Below, one piece after another: positions 50,958 through 59,357 of a stretch of 64,000 bases of DNA. The notes below the pieces were generated by a model. The model made no database searches and was not told the DNA's origin. It saw only the letters and a list, made by a program, of their open reading frames with translations. The stretch covers positions 52,108-116,107 of the forward strand of contig DATLQT010000108.1 in NCBI GenBank assembly GCA_035535055.1. The letters run 5' to 3'. This stretch comes from UBA6019 sp035535055. Lineage in GTDB: Bacteria; Chloroflexota; Dormibacteria; Dormibacterales; Dormibacteraceae. Made by a program: the position numbers and the translations under genes. Position 1 is the stretch's first letter. Every line of letters starts with the position of its first letter.

Positions 50958-51100
50958 AAGTGACCCCGACGGACCGTCTCCTCAGACCCGGCTCCTGCCT
51001 TGCGGCTCTCACCGGACCCTCGGTGCGTTTCCCTCGGGGCCGGTACTTATGGTGAAGCACCGAGCGCTGAAAGGGAATCTCCGAAATTCAGTTCGCCGCC
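50958..51100 (+). repeat. Intergenic structured repeat, copy B
   Basis: Starts AAGTGACCCCGACGGACCG and ends TCAGTTCGCCGCC. Nearly identical to copy C over its first ~85 nt, then more variable. Contains hairpin CACCG-GACCCT-CGGTG (51010-51025), GTCT-CCTC-AGAC, and the long-range CCCCGA/TCGGGG pair. No coding sense. Confidence 0.85.
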
Positions 51101-51133
51101 AACCGGTGATTGGTAGGCTGGCGGTGTCTGACC

Positions 51134-51486
51134 CTAGTGGCGGGGCGCGGACGGGTGCTTGTGGTGGTGGAAGTCCATCTCATGAGCGCGGTCGAGGATC
51201 ACCTTTTGCTCGCTGGGGGCGAAGAGTCGGGCGCTCTCGACCTGCTTGAAGGTGCCGGAGGCGTCGATGGCCGCCGAGCAGGCCATCGACGTCAGTTCGC
51301 TGTCGACGTCGAAGATGACCAGGCCACCGTAGTGCGACATCATCCAGTAGGCGGACAGTAGGCGGACTCGAGCGTGCCGCCGACGCTCTGCAGGCTCTTG
51401 GCGACGCCGCTCTAGCGGTCGAGGCCCTCCTCGATGATGGTCGCCCAGGCCTCGTTGGTGCAGCTGACGAGTGCGACGAACTTCAT
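51134..51486 (-). pseudogene. Broken GYD-domain protein gene
   Basis: ATG 51486 begins KFVALVSCTNEAWATIIEEG, but codon 25 is TAG (51414-51412). Further on, an 11-bp tandem duplication (51345-51355 and 51356-51366) shifts the frame. Removing one unit restores LESAYWMMSHYGGLVIFD and the end ARLFAPSEQKVILDRAHEM, a GYD-domain protein of ~115 residues. The upstream gene overlaps by ATGA, so the pair was coupled. Two independent lesions make it a recent pseudogene. Confidence 0.75.
51345..51366. repeat. 11-bp tandem duplication that breaks the GYD gene
   Basis: Two exact copies of CAGTAGGCGGA in tandem. The insertion is not a multiple of three and explains the frameshift. Confidence 0.9.
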
Positions 51487-51893
51487 TTCGCGACCTTCGA
51501 CGGCCGGGCCTCGCGGTAGGCGACGGCGAGCTGGGCGGCCAGCTCGAAGTTCTCGCAGAACTTCCCGTTGCCGGTCCTCTCCCGGGCGGAGCGGACGCTG
51601 CCCTTGAGCGCTTCCCAGTAGAAGTCGAAGGCGAAGGCGTCGAAGAGCAGGTCCTCCACGAGCAGCCCGTGCAGGGCCAGGGTGGAGATCTCCTCGAAGA
51701 GGTGGGCGAGCGGGATCTCGTCCTCGTCGCGCTGCTGGCCGGTCAGGAGGCGGGCGAAGGCGCTCGAATTCGGCTCCTGGTGGATGATGCGCATGATCCC
51801 GAGGAAGCCGGGGACGTCGTCGCGGGTCGCGTTGCCGAACTGGGGCGTGCGGCGAAGCGCGCCGGCGGGTTCGTGGACTACTGGTCCGGCCAT
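51483..51893 (-). CDS. Conserved hypothetical protein coupled to the GYD pseudogene
   Basis: 136 residues, ATG. Helical, no membrane segment: FLGIMRIIHQEPNSSAFARL, EISTLALHGLLVEDLLFDAF, DFYWEALKGSVRSARERTG, ENFELAAQLAVAYREARP. Pattern resembles small proteins of the DUF4760 kind, which I cannot confirm. Its stop overlaps the start of the broken GYD gene, so its partner may be lost. Confidence 0.6.
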   Translation of the reverse strand: MAGPVVHEPAGALRRTPQFGNATRDDVPGFLGIMRIIHQEPNSSAFARLLTGQQRDEDEIPLAHLFEEISTLALHGLLVEDLLFDAFAFDFYWEALKGSVRSARERTGNGKFCENFELAAQLAVAYREARPSKVAK

Positions 51894-51968
51894 GGGGCAG
51901 ACCTCCTCTTGGTGGCGGGGACGGCTAGGGAAGGCTTCCGATCATAGTTCGGCTCCGGCGTCCCTGGG

Positions 51969-52649
51969 TCAGAAGCGGCGCCCCCTGACCATGTCGATCG
52001 AGAACTTGGCCGTGTCGGCCACCAGCATCACCGCCATGATCCCCGCCTCCAGCGAGTCGGTGACCACGAGGTCCACCGCGTCGGGGACCGAGCCGGCCAT
52101 GTTGGTCGAGATGACGATGATGCCCTGCTCGCGCACCTCGCGGACCGCGGTGGTGATGTCGCCGCCCATCAGCGCTCCGGCCAGGACCAGGATCTTCGCC
52201 CGGTGGAGGCGAGCCGTCGCCCGCACCGCCGCCGCCAGCTTGTCCTCGCCGACCAGGGCGATGGTGTCGACCGAGATGCGCTCCCCGCGGATGTTGTGGC
52301 GGTCGGCCTCGGCGACCGCGCCCTGGGCCACCTGGCCGACCTGGGCGCCGCCTCCGATCACGATCACCCGCTTGCCGAAGATCTCCTGGAAGGAGGGCAC
52401 CTCGGTGACCGCCTCGACCACCGGCTTCAGGGCGGCGAGGTCCGCGATCAGCTTCTCCCGGTCGTCGACGCCGACCAGCTCGAACTGGATCTCGCTGCCG
52501 GTGATCGTTGAGACGTAGGTGACGTTGCCGCCATGCCGGTAGATCGCCTCCGACACGCGGTACAGCGATCCGGGCTCATCGCGAACGCGGACGACGACAG
52601 CTAGTAGATCTGGGTGTCCGCCTTCACCGACTCCAGCCATTTCCGACAT
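51969..52649 (-). CDS. ACT-domain protein with DUF5612-like C-terminal domain
   Basis: 226 residues from ATG 52649 (ATG 52640 also possible). N-terminal ACT domain: AVVVRVRDEPGSLYRVSEAIYRHGGNVTYV. The C-terminal ~140 residues (KRVIVIGGGAQVGQVAQGAV, ILVLAGALMGGDITTAVREV, STNMAGSVPDAVDLVV) match the DUF5612 type best known from archaea. It likely binds an amino acid and senses its level. Its 5' end lies inside the E2 gene by 49 bp, tying it to branched-chain ketoacid metabolism. Confidence 0.75.
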   Translation of the reverse strand: MSEMAGVGEGGHPDLLAVVVRVRDEPGSLYRVSEAIYRHGGNVTYVSTITGSEIQFELVGVDDREKLIADLAALKPVVEAVTEVPSFQEIFGKRVIVIGGGAQVGQVAQGAVAEADRHNIRGERISVDTIALVGEDKLAAAVRATARLHRAKILVLAGALMGGDITTAVREVREQGIIVISTNMAGSVPDAVDLVVTDSLEAGIMAVMLVADTAKFSIDMVRGRRF

Positions 52650-53947
52650 GAGACCAGGAATCTAGCAGCCTGGAGTCCGTCGAGGATCCGGTGGTCGAAG
52701 CTGAAGCAGGCGTACATCATCGGCTTGATCCCGATCATGCCGCCGACCGCCACGGGACGCTCCACGATCGCCTCCATGGTCAGGATCCCTGCTTGGCCGG
52801 GCGCGATGACCGAGTAGGAGAAGAGGGTTCCAAAGGTGCCCGAGTTGTTGACCGTGAAGGTGCCGCCGGCAAGGTCATCGCCCTTCAGCTTGCCGTCGCG
52901 CGCCCGGCTGGCGAGGTCGTTGATGGCCCGGGCGATGCCGGCCAGCGAGAGGGAGTCGGCGCGCCTGATCACGGGGACCACCAGGGCGTCCTCCATGCCG
53001 ACCGAGATGCCGACGTTGATGTCGCGGTGTAAGAGGATGGCGTCGCCGCCGAAGGTGGCGTTGACGTCGGGATGCTCTCGGAGCGCGACGACGGCCGCCA
53101 TCACAACGTAGGGCAGGAAGGTGAGCGAGAACCCCTCCTGCTGGGCGAACTTCCCCTTGTTGGCATTGCGGTTGGCCACCACCCCGCTCATGTCCACCTC
53201 CTGCGTCTGCCAGGCGTGGGGGATGGTGGACTTGGACTTGACCATGTTCTCGCCGACCAGCCGCTTGATCCGGCCCAGCGGCACCCGCTGGTCGCCGGGC
53301 GCCTCGGCCGGGGACGCGGCCGGCGCAGCCGTCTGGGCCGCGGCCGCCGCCTGCAGGGCGGGCGCTGTCGCCCGGCCCGCCGCAGCCGCCTCGACGTCCT
53401 TCTTGGTGACCCTGCCCCCGAGGCCCGTGCCGCGGATCGACTCGAGGTCCACCTGGTTCTGCTCGGCCAGCATCCGGACGGCAGGCGAATAGCGGTGCTC
53501 GCCCGACTCCAGGCGGTCGCCCTCGGGCAGCGGCTCCGGCGTGGCTGCCCGAGCCTCCTTGGCGGCGGCGGTGCCCGCGGCGGCTGCGGGAGCCGCCGGC
53601 ACCTCCTCCTTGGTCGGCATGGGGCCGACCTCGCCGGCGGGCTGGGTCGGCGCGGCCTCCGGCTTGGCCGCCGGCGCGGAGGGCTTGGAGGCGCCCGCGT
53701 CGCCCTCCACCTCGACCACCGCGATCTCGCCCCCGGAGGCGACGGTGGTGCCGTCCGCGGCGAGGATCTCCTTCAGGATGCCGGTGACCGGCGAGGGCAC
53801 CTCGGTGGCCACCTTGTCGGTCTCCACCTCCATCATTGGTTCGAACTCGACCACCTTGTCACCCGGCTTGACGAGCCATTTCGAGATGGTCCCCTCGTGC
53901 ACCGACTCACCCAGCTGAGGCATGGTGATCCGGATGGCGTTGGCCAT
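52601..53947 (-). CDS. 2-oxoacid dehydrogenase E2, dihydrolipoamide acyltransferase
   Basis: 448 residues, ATG. Lipoyl domain with Lys45 in VETDKVATEVPSP; an Ala/Pro-rich linker; peripheral subunit-binding domain YSPAVRMLAEQNQVDLESIRGTG; catalytic domain with TFTVNNSGTFGTLF and C-terminal FSFDHRILDG (His). One lipoyl domain. With a fused E1 and an E3 it forms a branched-chain 2-oxoacid (or pyruvate) dehydrogenase complex. Starts 8 bp after the E1 stop. Confidence 0.93.
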   Translation of the reverse strand: MANAIRITMPQLGESVHEGTISKWLVKPGDKVVEFEPMMEVETDKVATEVPSPVTGILKEILAADGTTVASGGEIAVVEVEGDAGASKPSAPAAKPEAAPTQPAGEVGPMPTKEEVPAAPAAAAGTAAAKEARAATPEPLPEGDRLESGEHRYSPAVRMLAEQNQVDLESIRGTGLGGRVTKKDVEAAAAGRATAPALQAAAAAQTAAPAASPAEAPGDQRVPLGRIKRLVGENMVKSKSTIPHAWQTQEVDMSGVVANRNANKGKFAQQEGFSLTFLPYVVMAAVVALREHPDVNATFGGDAILLHRDINVGISVGMEDALVVPVIRRADSLSLAGIARAINDLASRARDGKLKGDDLAGGTFTVNNSGTFGTLFSYSVIAPGQAGILTMEAIVERPVAVGGMIGIKPMMYACFSFDHRILDGLQAARFLVSCRKWLESVKADTQIY

Positions 53948-53955
53948 TGGGCTTT

Positions 53956-56010
53956 TTAGTACGCCGCCAGCTCGCGGAGGGCCTTTTCGACCTTCTCCGG
54001 GTTGGGCATGAAGAGATCCTCCATCGCCGGCGCGTAGGGCATCGCCGGGACGTCCAGGCCGCCGAGCCGCTTGACCGGCGCGTCGAGATGGCGGAAGGCC
54101 TCGTCGGCGACCAGGGCCGCGACCTCGGAGCCGATCGAGACGCTGAAGTTGTCCTCGTAGAGGACCAGCACCTTCCCGGTCTTCTTTGCCGAGGCGACGA
54201 TCTCGTCCTTGGGCAGGGGGTAGACGGTCCGGAGATCGACGACCTCGACCGAGATCCCGTCCGCCTCCACCGCCTTGGCGGCCTGGAGGGCGTAGTGGAC
54301 CATCAGCCCGTAGCAGAAGACCGAGATGTCGGTGCCCTCTTTAACGGTCTTCGGCAGCCCGAGCGGGATCAGGTACTCGCCCTTGGGAACCGGCTCTTTG
54401 AACATCCGGTAGAGCCGCTTGTGCTCGAAGAAGAGGACCGGGTCGGGGTCCCGGATCGCCGCCAGCAGGAGTCCTTTGGCGTCGTAGGGGCCGGAGGGGA
54501 TGACGATCTTGAGGCCCGGGGTCGCAAAGCGGGCCTCGATCGACTGCGAGTGGTAGAGCGCGCCATGGACGTGACCTCCCATCGGCGCCCGGACCACGAT
54601 CGGGACCGGCCAGTCCCCGTTGGAGCGGTAGCGGAACTTGGCGATCTCGTTGGTGATCTGGTTGAAGGCCATGTGGGCGAAGTCGGTGAACTGCATCTCC
54701 GCCACCGGCCGCTTTCCCGCGAGGGCGAGGCCGAGCGCGACGCCCGCGATCGAGGACTCGGCGATCGGGGTGTCCATGACGCGCTGCTCGCCGAACTTGC
54801 CGTAGAGCCCGTCGGTGATCAGGAAGACGCCCCCCTTGGGGCCGACGTCCTCCCCCAGGACCATGACCCGCGGGTCCCGCTCCATCTCCTCGGAGAGCGC
54901 CTCGCGGAGCGCGGACACCATGTTGAGGTCCTCCCGCTCGGCTCCCTCGGCCGGTTCGATCGCCGCCGGCACGTCGTCGCCGTAGACGTTGGTGAGGGCC
55001 TCCTCGGGCTCGGCGTCGCGGGCGTCGAGCGCCTGCCGGGTGGCCTGGTTCACCTCTTCTTTGACGCTTTCCTCGTACTCCTGGACCTGCTTCTCAGTGA
55101 GAATCCCCTCCTCCAGGAGCCGCTTTCGGAACCGTTCCAGGCAGTCGTTATGCGCCAGCTGGTCGAGCTCCTCGGCCGACCGGTAGCGGCGCTGGTCGTC
55201 CTCCGAGGAGTGGGCGCCCAGGCGATCGACCAGGCACTCGATGAGGGTCGGTCCCTCGCCGGAGCGGGCCCGCGCCACGGCCTGCTTGCTCACGTGGTAA
55301 GCCGTGACCGGGTCCCGGCCGTCGAGCGTCACGCCGGGGAAGCCATAGCCGGCGGCCCGCTGGGCCGCGAACTCGAGCGCGTACTCCTTACGAAAGGGCG
55401 TCGAGATCGCGAAACCGTTGTTCTGGCAGAGGAAGATCTCGGGCAGCCGGTTGATGGCGGCGAAGTTGAACGCCTCGTGCGCGTCCCCTTCGGCGCCCGC
55501 CCCCTCGCCGTAGCAGGTCATGACCACCTTGTCGGTGCCGTCCATCTTGAGGGCGTAGGCGACGCCAGCCCCATGGACCATCTGGGTCGCCAGCGGCGAG
55601 CCGCCGGAGATGATGTTGAGCCGGGAGTCGGAGAAGTGTCCCGGCGTCTGCTTGCCGCCGGAGGCGGGGTCGTCCGGCTTGGCCAGCACCGAGAGCATCA
55701 CGTCGAGCGGCGTGACGCCCATCCGGAAGTTGAAGACGACGTCGCGGTAGTAGGGCGAAATCCAGTCGTACTTCGGCTTGAGCGGCCAGGCGGCCCCGAT
55801 CTGGGCGGCCTCGTGGCCCGCGCCGCTGAGGATGAAGGGGGCCCGCCCCTGGCGGTTGAGGACCTGGCAGCGGATGTCGATCTGCCGGCTCAACAGCATG
55901 GTGCGGAACCATCCCCTGAGCACCTCCTCGTCGAGGTCGGTGTCGCGCCAGTCGACCGGCTCCTGGTAGCGCCAGTCGGGGGTGAAGGACAGTCTCTCCT
56001 GGGTCTTCAT
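53956..56010 (-). CDS. 2-oxoacid dehydrogenase E1, fused alpha-beta (branched-chain type)
   Basis: 684 residues from ATG 56010; an in-frame GTG at 56025 is possible. The alpha half has the thiamine-diphosphate motif GEGAGAEGDAHEAFNFAAIN and ISPYYRDVVFNFRMG; the beta half starts around residue 350 (LNMVSALREALSEEMERD) with VLGEDVGPKGGVF, MDTPIAESSIAGVALGLA and EVVDLRTVYPLPKDEI. Fused E1s are typical of branched-chain ketoacid dehydrogenases. It decarboxylates the 2-oxoacid and acylates E2 lipoate. Confidence 0.92.
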   Translation of the reverse strand: MKTQERLSFTPDWRYQEPVDWRDTDLDEEVLRGWFRTMLLSRQIDIRCQVLNRQGRAPFILSGAGHEAAQIGAAWPLKPKYDWISPYYRDVVFNFRMGVTPLDVMLSVLAKPDDPASGGKQTPGHFSDSRLNIISGGSPLATQMVHGAGVAYALKMDGTDKVVMTCYGEGAGAEGDAHEAFNFAAINRLPEIFLCQNNGFAISTPFRKEYALEFAAQRAAGYGFPGVTLDGRDPVTAYHVSKQAVARARSGEGPTLIECLVDRLGAHSSEDDQRRYRSAEELDQLAHNDCLERFRKRLLEEGILTEKQVQEYEESVKEEVNQATRQALDARDAEPEEALTNVYGDDVPAAIEPAEGAEREDLNMVSALREALSEEMERDPRVMVLGEDVGPKGGVFLITDGLYGKFGEQRVMDTPIAESSIAGVALGLALAGKRPVAEMQFTDFAHMAFNQITNEIAKFRYRSNGDWPVPIVVRAPMGGHVHGALYHSQSIEARFATPGLKIVIPSGPYDAKGLLLAAIRDPDPVLFFEHKRLYRMFKEPVPKGEYLIPLGLPKTVKEGTDISVFCYGLMVHYALQAAKAVEADGISVEVVDLRTVYPLPKDEIVASAKKTGKVLVLYEDNFSVSIGSEVAALVADEAFRHLDAPVKRLGGLDVPAMPYAPAMEDLFMPNPEKVEKALRELAAY

Positions 56011-56040
56011 GCGGCCTGCTTTCACGTATACCCGAAGGGA

Positions 56041-57417
56041 CTAGATGTTGAGCGCGGCCCCGTCCACCGCCATGGCCGCCTCCCCGATGGCCTCCGACAG
56101 GGTGGGGTGGGGGTGGACGTTGCGGCTGATCTCCCAGGCGTCACCCTGGAAGAGCTGGGCAAGCGAGGGCTCGGCTATCAGCTCGGTCGCCTGGTTGCCG
56201 ACGATGTGGGTGCCGAGCACCCGCCCGGTAGAGTCGGCCACGATCTTGACGAAGCCGTCGGACTCGCCGTGGATCAGCGCCCGGGCGATGGCGGCGAAGG
56301 GGAACTTGCCGACCTTCACCGCGATGCCCTGATCCCGAGCCTGCTTCTCGCTCAACCCGACCGAGGCGATCTGGGGATGGGAGTAGGTGCAGCGGGTGAT
56401 CAGCTCTTGGTGGATCGGCTCGCTCCGCTTGCCGGCGATGTCCTCGGCGGCGGTCACGCCCTCGTGGACCGCGGCGTGGGCGAGCAGGTAGCCACCGACG
56501 AGGTCGCCGATGGCGTGGATCGAGTCGACCCCGGTCCGGAGCCATTCGTCCACCTCGACAAAGCCGGGCTTGCTGAGCTTGAGGCCTGCCTCCTCGAGCC
56601 CGATGTCGCGGCTCCTGGGCGCGCGGCCGACGGCCACCAGCAGCTGCTCGGCCTTGACCTCTCCGCTGTCCAGCTTGACCGTCACCCCGTCGGCGCCGGC
56701 CTTTGCCTCCTGGACCTTGGCCCCGACCCGGACGTCGATGCCGGCCTTCTCGAATGACTTCAACATCACCGCCGACACCTCCTCGTCCTCGAGCGGCACC
56801 AGCCGGTCGAGCGCCTCGATGAGGGTGACCTTCTCGACGCCCATCTGGTGGTAGAAGGTTGCGAACTCGACCCCGATGGCGCCCCCGCCGATGATCGCCA
56901 CCGAGGCCGGCAGCCGGTCGGCATGCACCGCGTGGTCGGAGCTGATGATCCGCTCGCCGTCGATCTCGATGCCGGGCAGCGAGCGCGGCGTGGAGCCGGT
57001 GGCGATGATGAGGTTGGCCGCCTCCAGCTTGCGGTCGCCGGCCTGGATCGAGTTCTTGCCGGTCACTGTCCCCCGGGCATTGACGACCTCGATCTTGTTC
57101 TTTCGCATCAGGCCCTCGATGCCCTTGGTCAGCTGGTTGACGATCGTCTCTTTGCGTTTGGCGATGGTCGGGTAGTCGTAGCCGACGCCCTCCGCCTTGA
57201 CGCCGAACTCGCGGCCCCGGTCGCGGACCTTGTAGAGCAGCTCGGCCGACTCCAGCAGCGCCTTGGTGGGGATGCAGCCCCAGTGCAGGCAGGTGCCTCC
57301 CATCCGCGCCTCCTCGACGAGGGCCACCTTCAGGCCCAGCTGGCTGGCGCGGATGGCGGCGCAGTAACCGCCGAACCCGCCGCCGAGGACTAACAGGTCG
57401 GGATTTTCAGCGGGCAA
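56041..57417 (-). CDS. lpdA: Dihydrolipoyl dehydrogenase (E3)
   Basis: 458 residues from TTG 57417. FAD motif LLVLGGGFGGYCAAIRASQLG, redox-active disulphide GGTCLHWGCIPTKALL, NAD motif VAIIGGGAIGVEFATFYHQMG, and the C-terminal His-Glu pair HPHPTLSEAIGEA. It reoxidises lipoamide of the E2 encoded downstream. First gene of the operon lpdA-E1-E2-ACT. A TACAAT (minus strand 57459-57454) 37 nt upstream could be its -10. Confidence 0.94.
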   Translation of the reverse strand: MPAENPDLLVLGGGFGGYCAAIRASQLGLKVALVEEARMGGTCLHWGCIPTKALLESAELLYKVRDRGREFGVKAEGVGYDYPTIAKRKETIVNQLTKGIEGLMRKNKIEVVNARGTVTGKNSIQAGDRKLEAANLIIATGSTPRSLPGIEIDGERIISSDHAVHADRLPASVAIIGGGAIGVEFATFYHQMGVEKVTLIEALDRLVPLEDEEVSAVMLKSFEKAGIDVRVGAKVQEAKAGADGVTVKLDSGEVKAEQLLVAVGRAPRSRDIGLEEAGLKLSKPGFVEVDEWLRTGVDSIHAIGDLVGGYLLAHAAVHEGVTAAEDIAGKRSEPIHQELITRCTYSHPQIASVGLSEKQARDQGIAVKVGKFPFAAIARALIHGESDGFVKIVADSTGRVLGTHIVGNQATELIAEPSLAQLFQGDAWEISRNVHPHPTLSEAIGEAAMAVDGAALNI

Positions 57418-57453
57418 GGCGAAACTCGGGTGGGGGAATCACGTCTGCATCGA

Positions 57454-57459
57454 ATTGTA
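57454..57459 (-). promoter_or_regulatory. Possible -10 (TACAAT) for the branched-chain dehydrogenase operon
   Basis: TACAAT on the minus strand 36 nt before the lpdA TTG, in the only AT-rich stretch of this 72-bp gap; no clear -35. Confidence 0.35.
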
Positions 57460-57489
57460 TGGAGTGGGGTTTGATCGCCGCAGAAAAGC

Positions 57490-58416
57490 TCAGCCGCCGC
57501 TTCTTGCCTTGAGGATGACCAGGACGGCCGGGCCGAGGAGGATTATCCAGAGCGTCGGGAAGATGCACCCGACCATCGGGAGCATCATCTTGAGGGTCGC
57601 CTGGGCGGCCTGCTCCTGCGCCCGTTGACGGCGCTTTCGGCGCAGCTCCTGAGACTGGATCCGCAGGATCTTGGAGATCCCGACGCCCATCTGCTCGGAC
57701 TGGATGACCGACTGGACGAAGTTATTGAGGTCCTCGACCCCGCAGCGCTTGCCCATATCCTCCAGCGCCTCGAGGCGGGGCCGGCCGAGCTGGGTCTCCC
57801 GCATCACCGTGGCGAACTCGTCGGCGAGGGCGTTCTGGTACTTCTCGACGACGTTGGTGATGGCGGCGTCGAAGGACTGTCCGGCCTCGCTGGCGATGGT
57901 CAATAGGTCCATGGCGTCGGGCAGCGCCTTCTGGATCTCGATCCGGCGGCCGCCGGTGAGCGAGTTGAGCCAGTACATCGGGGCGTAGAACCCGATCAGC
58001 GCGCCCGCCGCGAGACCGATCGCCAGCCCGACCGTGTGGCCGACCAGCAGGCCGAGGAGGCCGCCGAGAACGACGCCGAGACCGGCGGCGACGTCGCGAA
58101 GGGCCTGGAACCCGCCCACGCTGAGGTTGCCGGGGTTGCCGGCCAGGGCCAGCGTGTAACGAAGCGAGTCGCGGCTCTTCTGCGGCGTCCGGTCGCTGAG
58201 GATCCGCCCGATCCTCTCCAGCTGGGGGCGCAGGACGCGCTCTTCGAAGGACTTTTGGAGCTCGATCTGGTCGAGCGTCGTCGGCTCGATCTCGCCGTAC
58301 CCCTTGAGCCGCTGTTCGAGGTGTTCGTCTGCGACGGCTCCTTTGCGGTCGAGGCTCATGAAGACGACGAAGAGGCCGGCGGCGAAGACGAGGCCCAAGA
58401 GCAGGGAGATCGTCAT
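57490..58416 (-). CDS. tadC: Tad secretion inner-membrane protein TadC
   Basis: 308 residues, ATG overlapping tadB stop (ATGA). T2SF domain: ALPDAMDLLTIASEAGQSFDAAI, LEALEDMGKRCGVEDLNNFV, and QEQAAQATLKMMLPMVGCIFP with membrane helices before and after. Platform protein of the Flp/Tad pilus system. Last gene of the operon in this window. Confidence 0.9.
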   Translation of the reverse strand: MTISLLLGLVFAAGLFVVFMSLDRKGAVADEHLEQRLKGYGEIEPTTLDQIELQKSFEERVLRPQLERIGRILSDRTPQKSRDSLRYTLALAGNPGNLSVGGFQALRDVAAGLGVVLGGLLGLLVGHTVGLAIGLAAGALIGFYAPMYWLNSLTGGRRIEIQKALPDAMDLLTIASEAGQSFDAAITNVVEKYQNALADEFATVMRETQLGRPRLEALEDMGKRCGVEDLNNFVQSVIQSEQMGVGISKILRIQSQELRRKRRQRAQEQAAQATLKMMLPMVGCIFPTLWIILLGPAVLVILKARSGG

Positions 58417-59354
58417 ACGTCCACCGTGGCGATCTTGCCCATGATGAACTGGCCGAGGCCCATGAAGATCCCGGCCGCGACCAGCATGCCGATTCCGATC
58501 GGGCTGCCGAGCATGGGCGCGAAGTACGCCGGTGTGACGAAGTACATGAAGACGCCCAGCACGATCGGCAGCGCGGTGATCATGTAGCCCGAGCCCCGAG
58601 CCTGGGCGGTCATGGTCGACATCTCGCCCTTGATCCGGACCCGCTCGCGGATGGTCTCCGAGATCGTCTCCAGGATCTCGCTCAGGTTGCCGCCGATCTT
58701 GCGGTTGATGGCGATCGCCGTCGCCACCATGTCGAGGTCGGCGCTCTCGGTGCGCCGCACCATCCGGCCGATCGACTCCTCGATGCCGGCTCCGAGGTTC
58801 ACCTCCTTGACCACCCGATCGAACTCCTGGTTCATCGGGGGCGAGGCCTTGTTGGCGACCACGTCGAGGGCCTGGGCCATCGAGTAGCCGGTCTTGAGCG
58901 CGTTCGACATCAAGACCAGGGTGTCGCCCAGCTGGTCGTTGAAGGCCTTGAGGCGCCGGCGCTGCTTGTGGCCGAGATAGAACTGCGGGATGAAGTAGCC
59001 GATGACGCCGCAGACGATCGCCTGGATGATCCCGTGCAGGAAGCCGAAGCGGATGAACCCGATCAGGAAGAGGAGGAGCGCGCTCCCGATCCGGATCAGC
59101 AGCCACTCCGAGGTCCGCAGCTTCAGGTCAGCGCGCGACAGCTGCTCGGCCAGCGTCAGCTTGCCCGCCTTGACCCGCTGGGCAGAGCGCTGCTCGGTCG
59201 CCTGGAAGGCGGCGTCGATCCGGTCGCGGATGGTCATCGGCGGGGCCTTGATGCCCTCGAAGCTGAGCGCCCGTTTTCGATTGGTGCTGTCGATCCCGAA
59301 GAAGAAGAGGAAGGCGCCGACCGCGAAGCCCAGCCCGGCGATGATCCCGATCAC
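58413..59354 (-). CDS. tadB: Tad secretion inner-membrane protein TadB
   Basis: 313 residues, ATG, 3 bp after the CpaB stop. T2SF domain with FNDQLGDTLVLMSNALKTGYSMAQAL, GIEESIGRMVRRTESADLDMV and IGGNLSEILETISETIRERVRIKG; four membrane helices. Pairs with TadC as the inner-membrane platform. In most tad loci the CpaF/TadA ATPase gene precedes tadB; here cpaB does. Confidence 0.9.
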   Translation of the reverse strand: MIGIIAGLGFAVGAFLFFFGIDSTNRKRALSFEGIKAPPMTIRDRIDAAFQATEQRSAQRVKAGKLTLAEQLSRADLKLRTSEWLLIRIGSALLLFLIGFIRFGFLHGIIQAIVCGVIGYFIPQFYLGHKQRRRLKAFNDQLGDTLVLMSNALKTGYSMAQALDVVANKASPPMNQEFDRVVKEVNLGAGIEESIGRMVRRTESADLDMVATAIAINRKIGGNLSEILETISETIRERVRIKGEMSTMTAQARGSGYMITALPIVLGVFMYFVTPAYFAPMLGSPIGIGMLVAAGIFMGLGQFIMGKIATVDV

Positions 59355-59357
59355 CGA

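Noticed and set aside
50788..51249. Short open frames over the intergenic repeats (also 63529-63792)
   Set aside because: They follow the repeat, differ between copies, and have no protein signature; the repeat is better explained as structured non-coding DNA.
53947..56757. 936-residue plus-strand open frame opposite the dehydrogenase operon
   Set aside because: Antisense shadow of E1/E2/E3 genes in GC-rich DNA; Val/Gly/Arg/Asp-rich and without any family motif.
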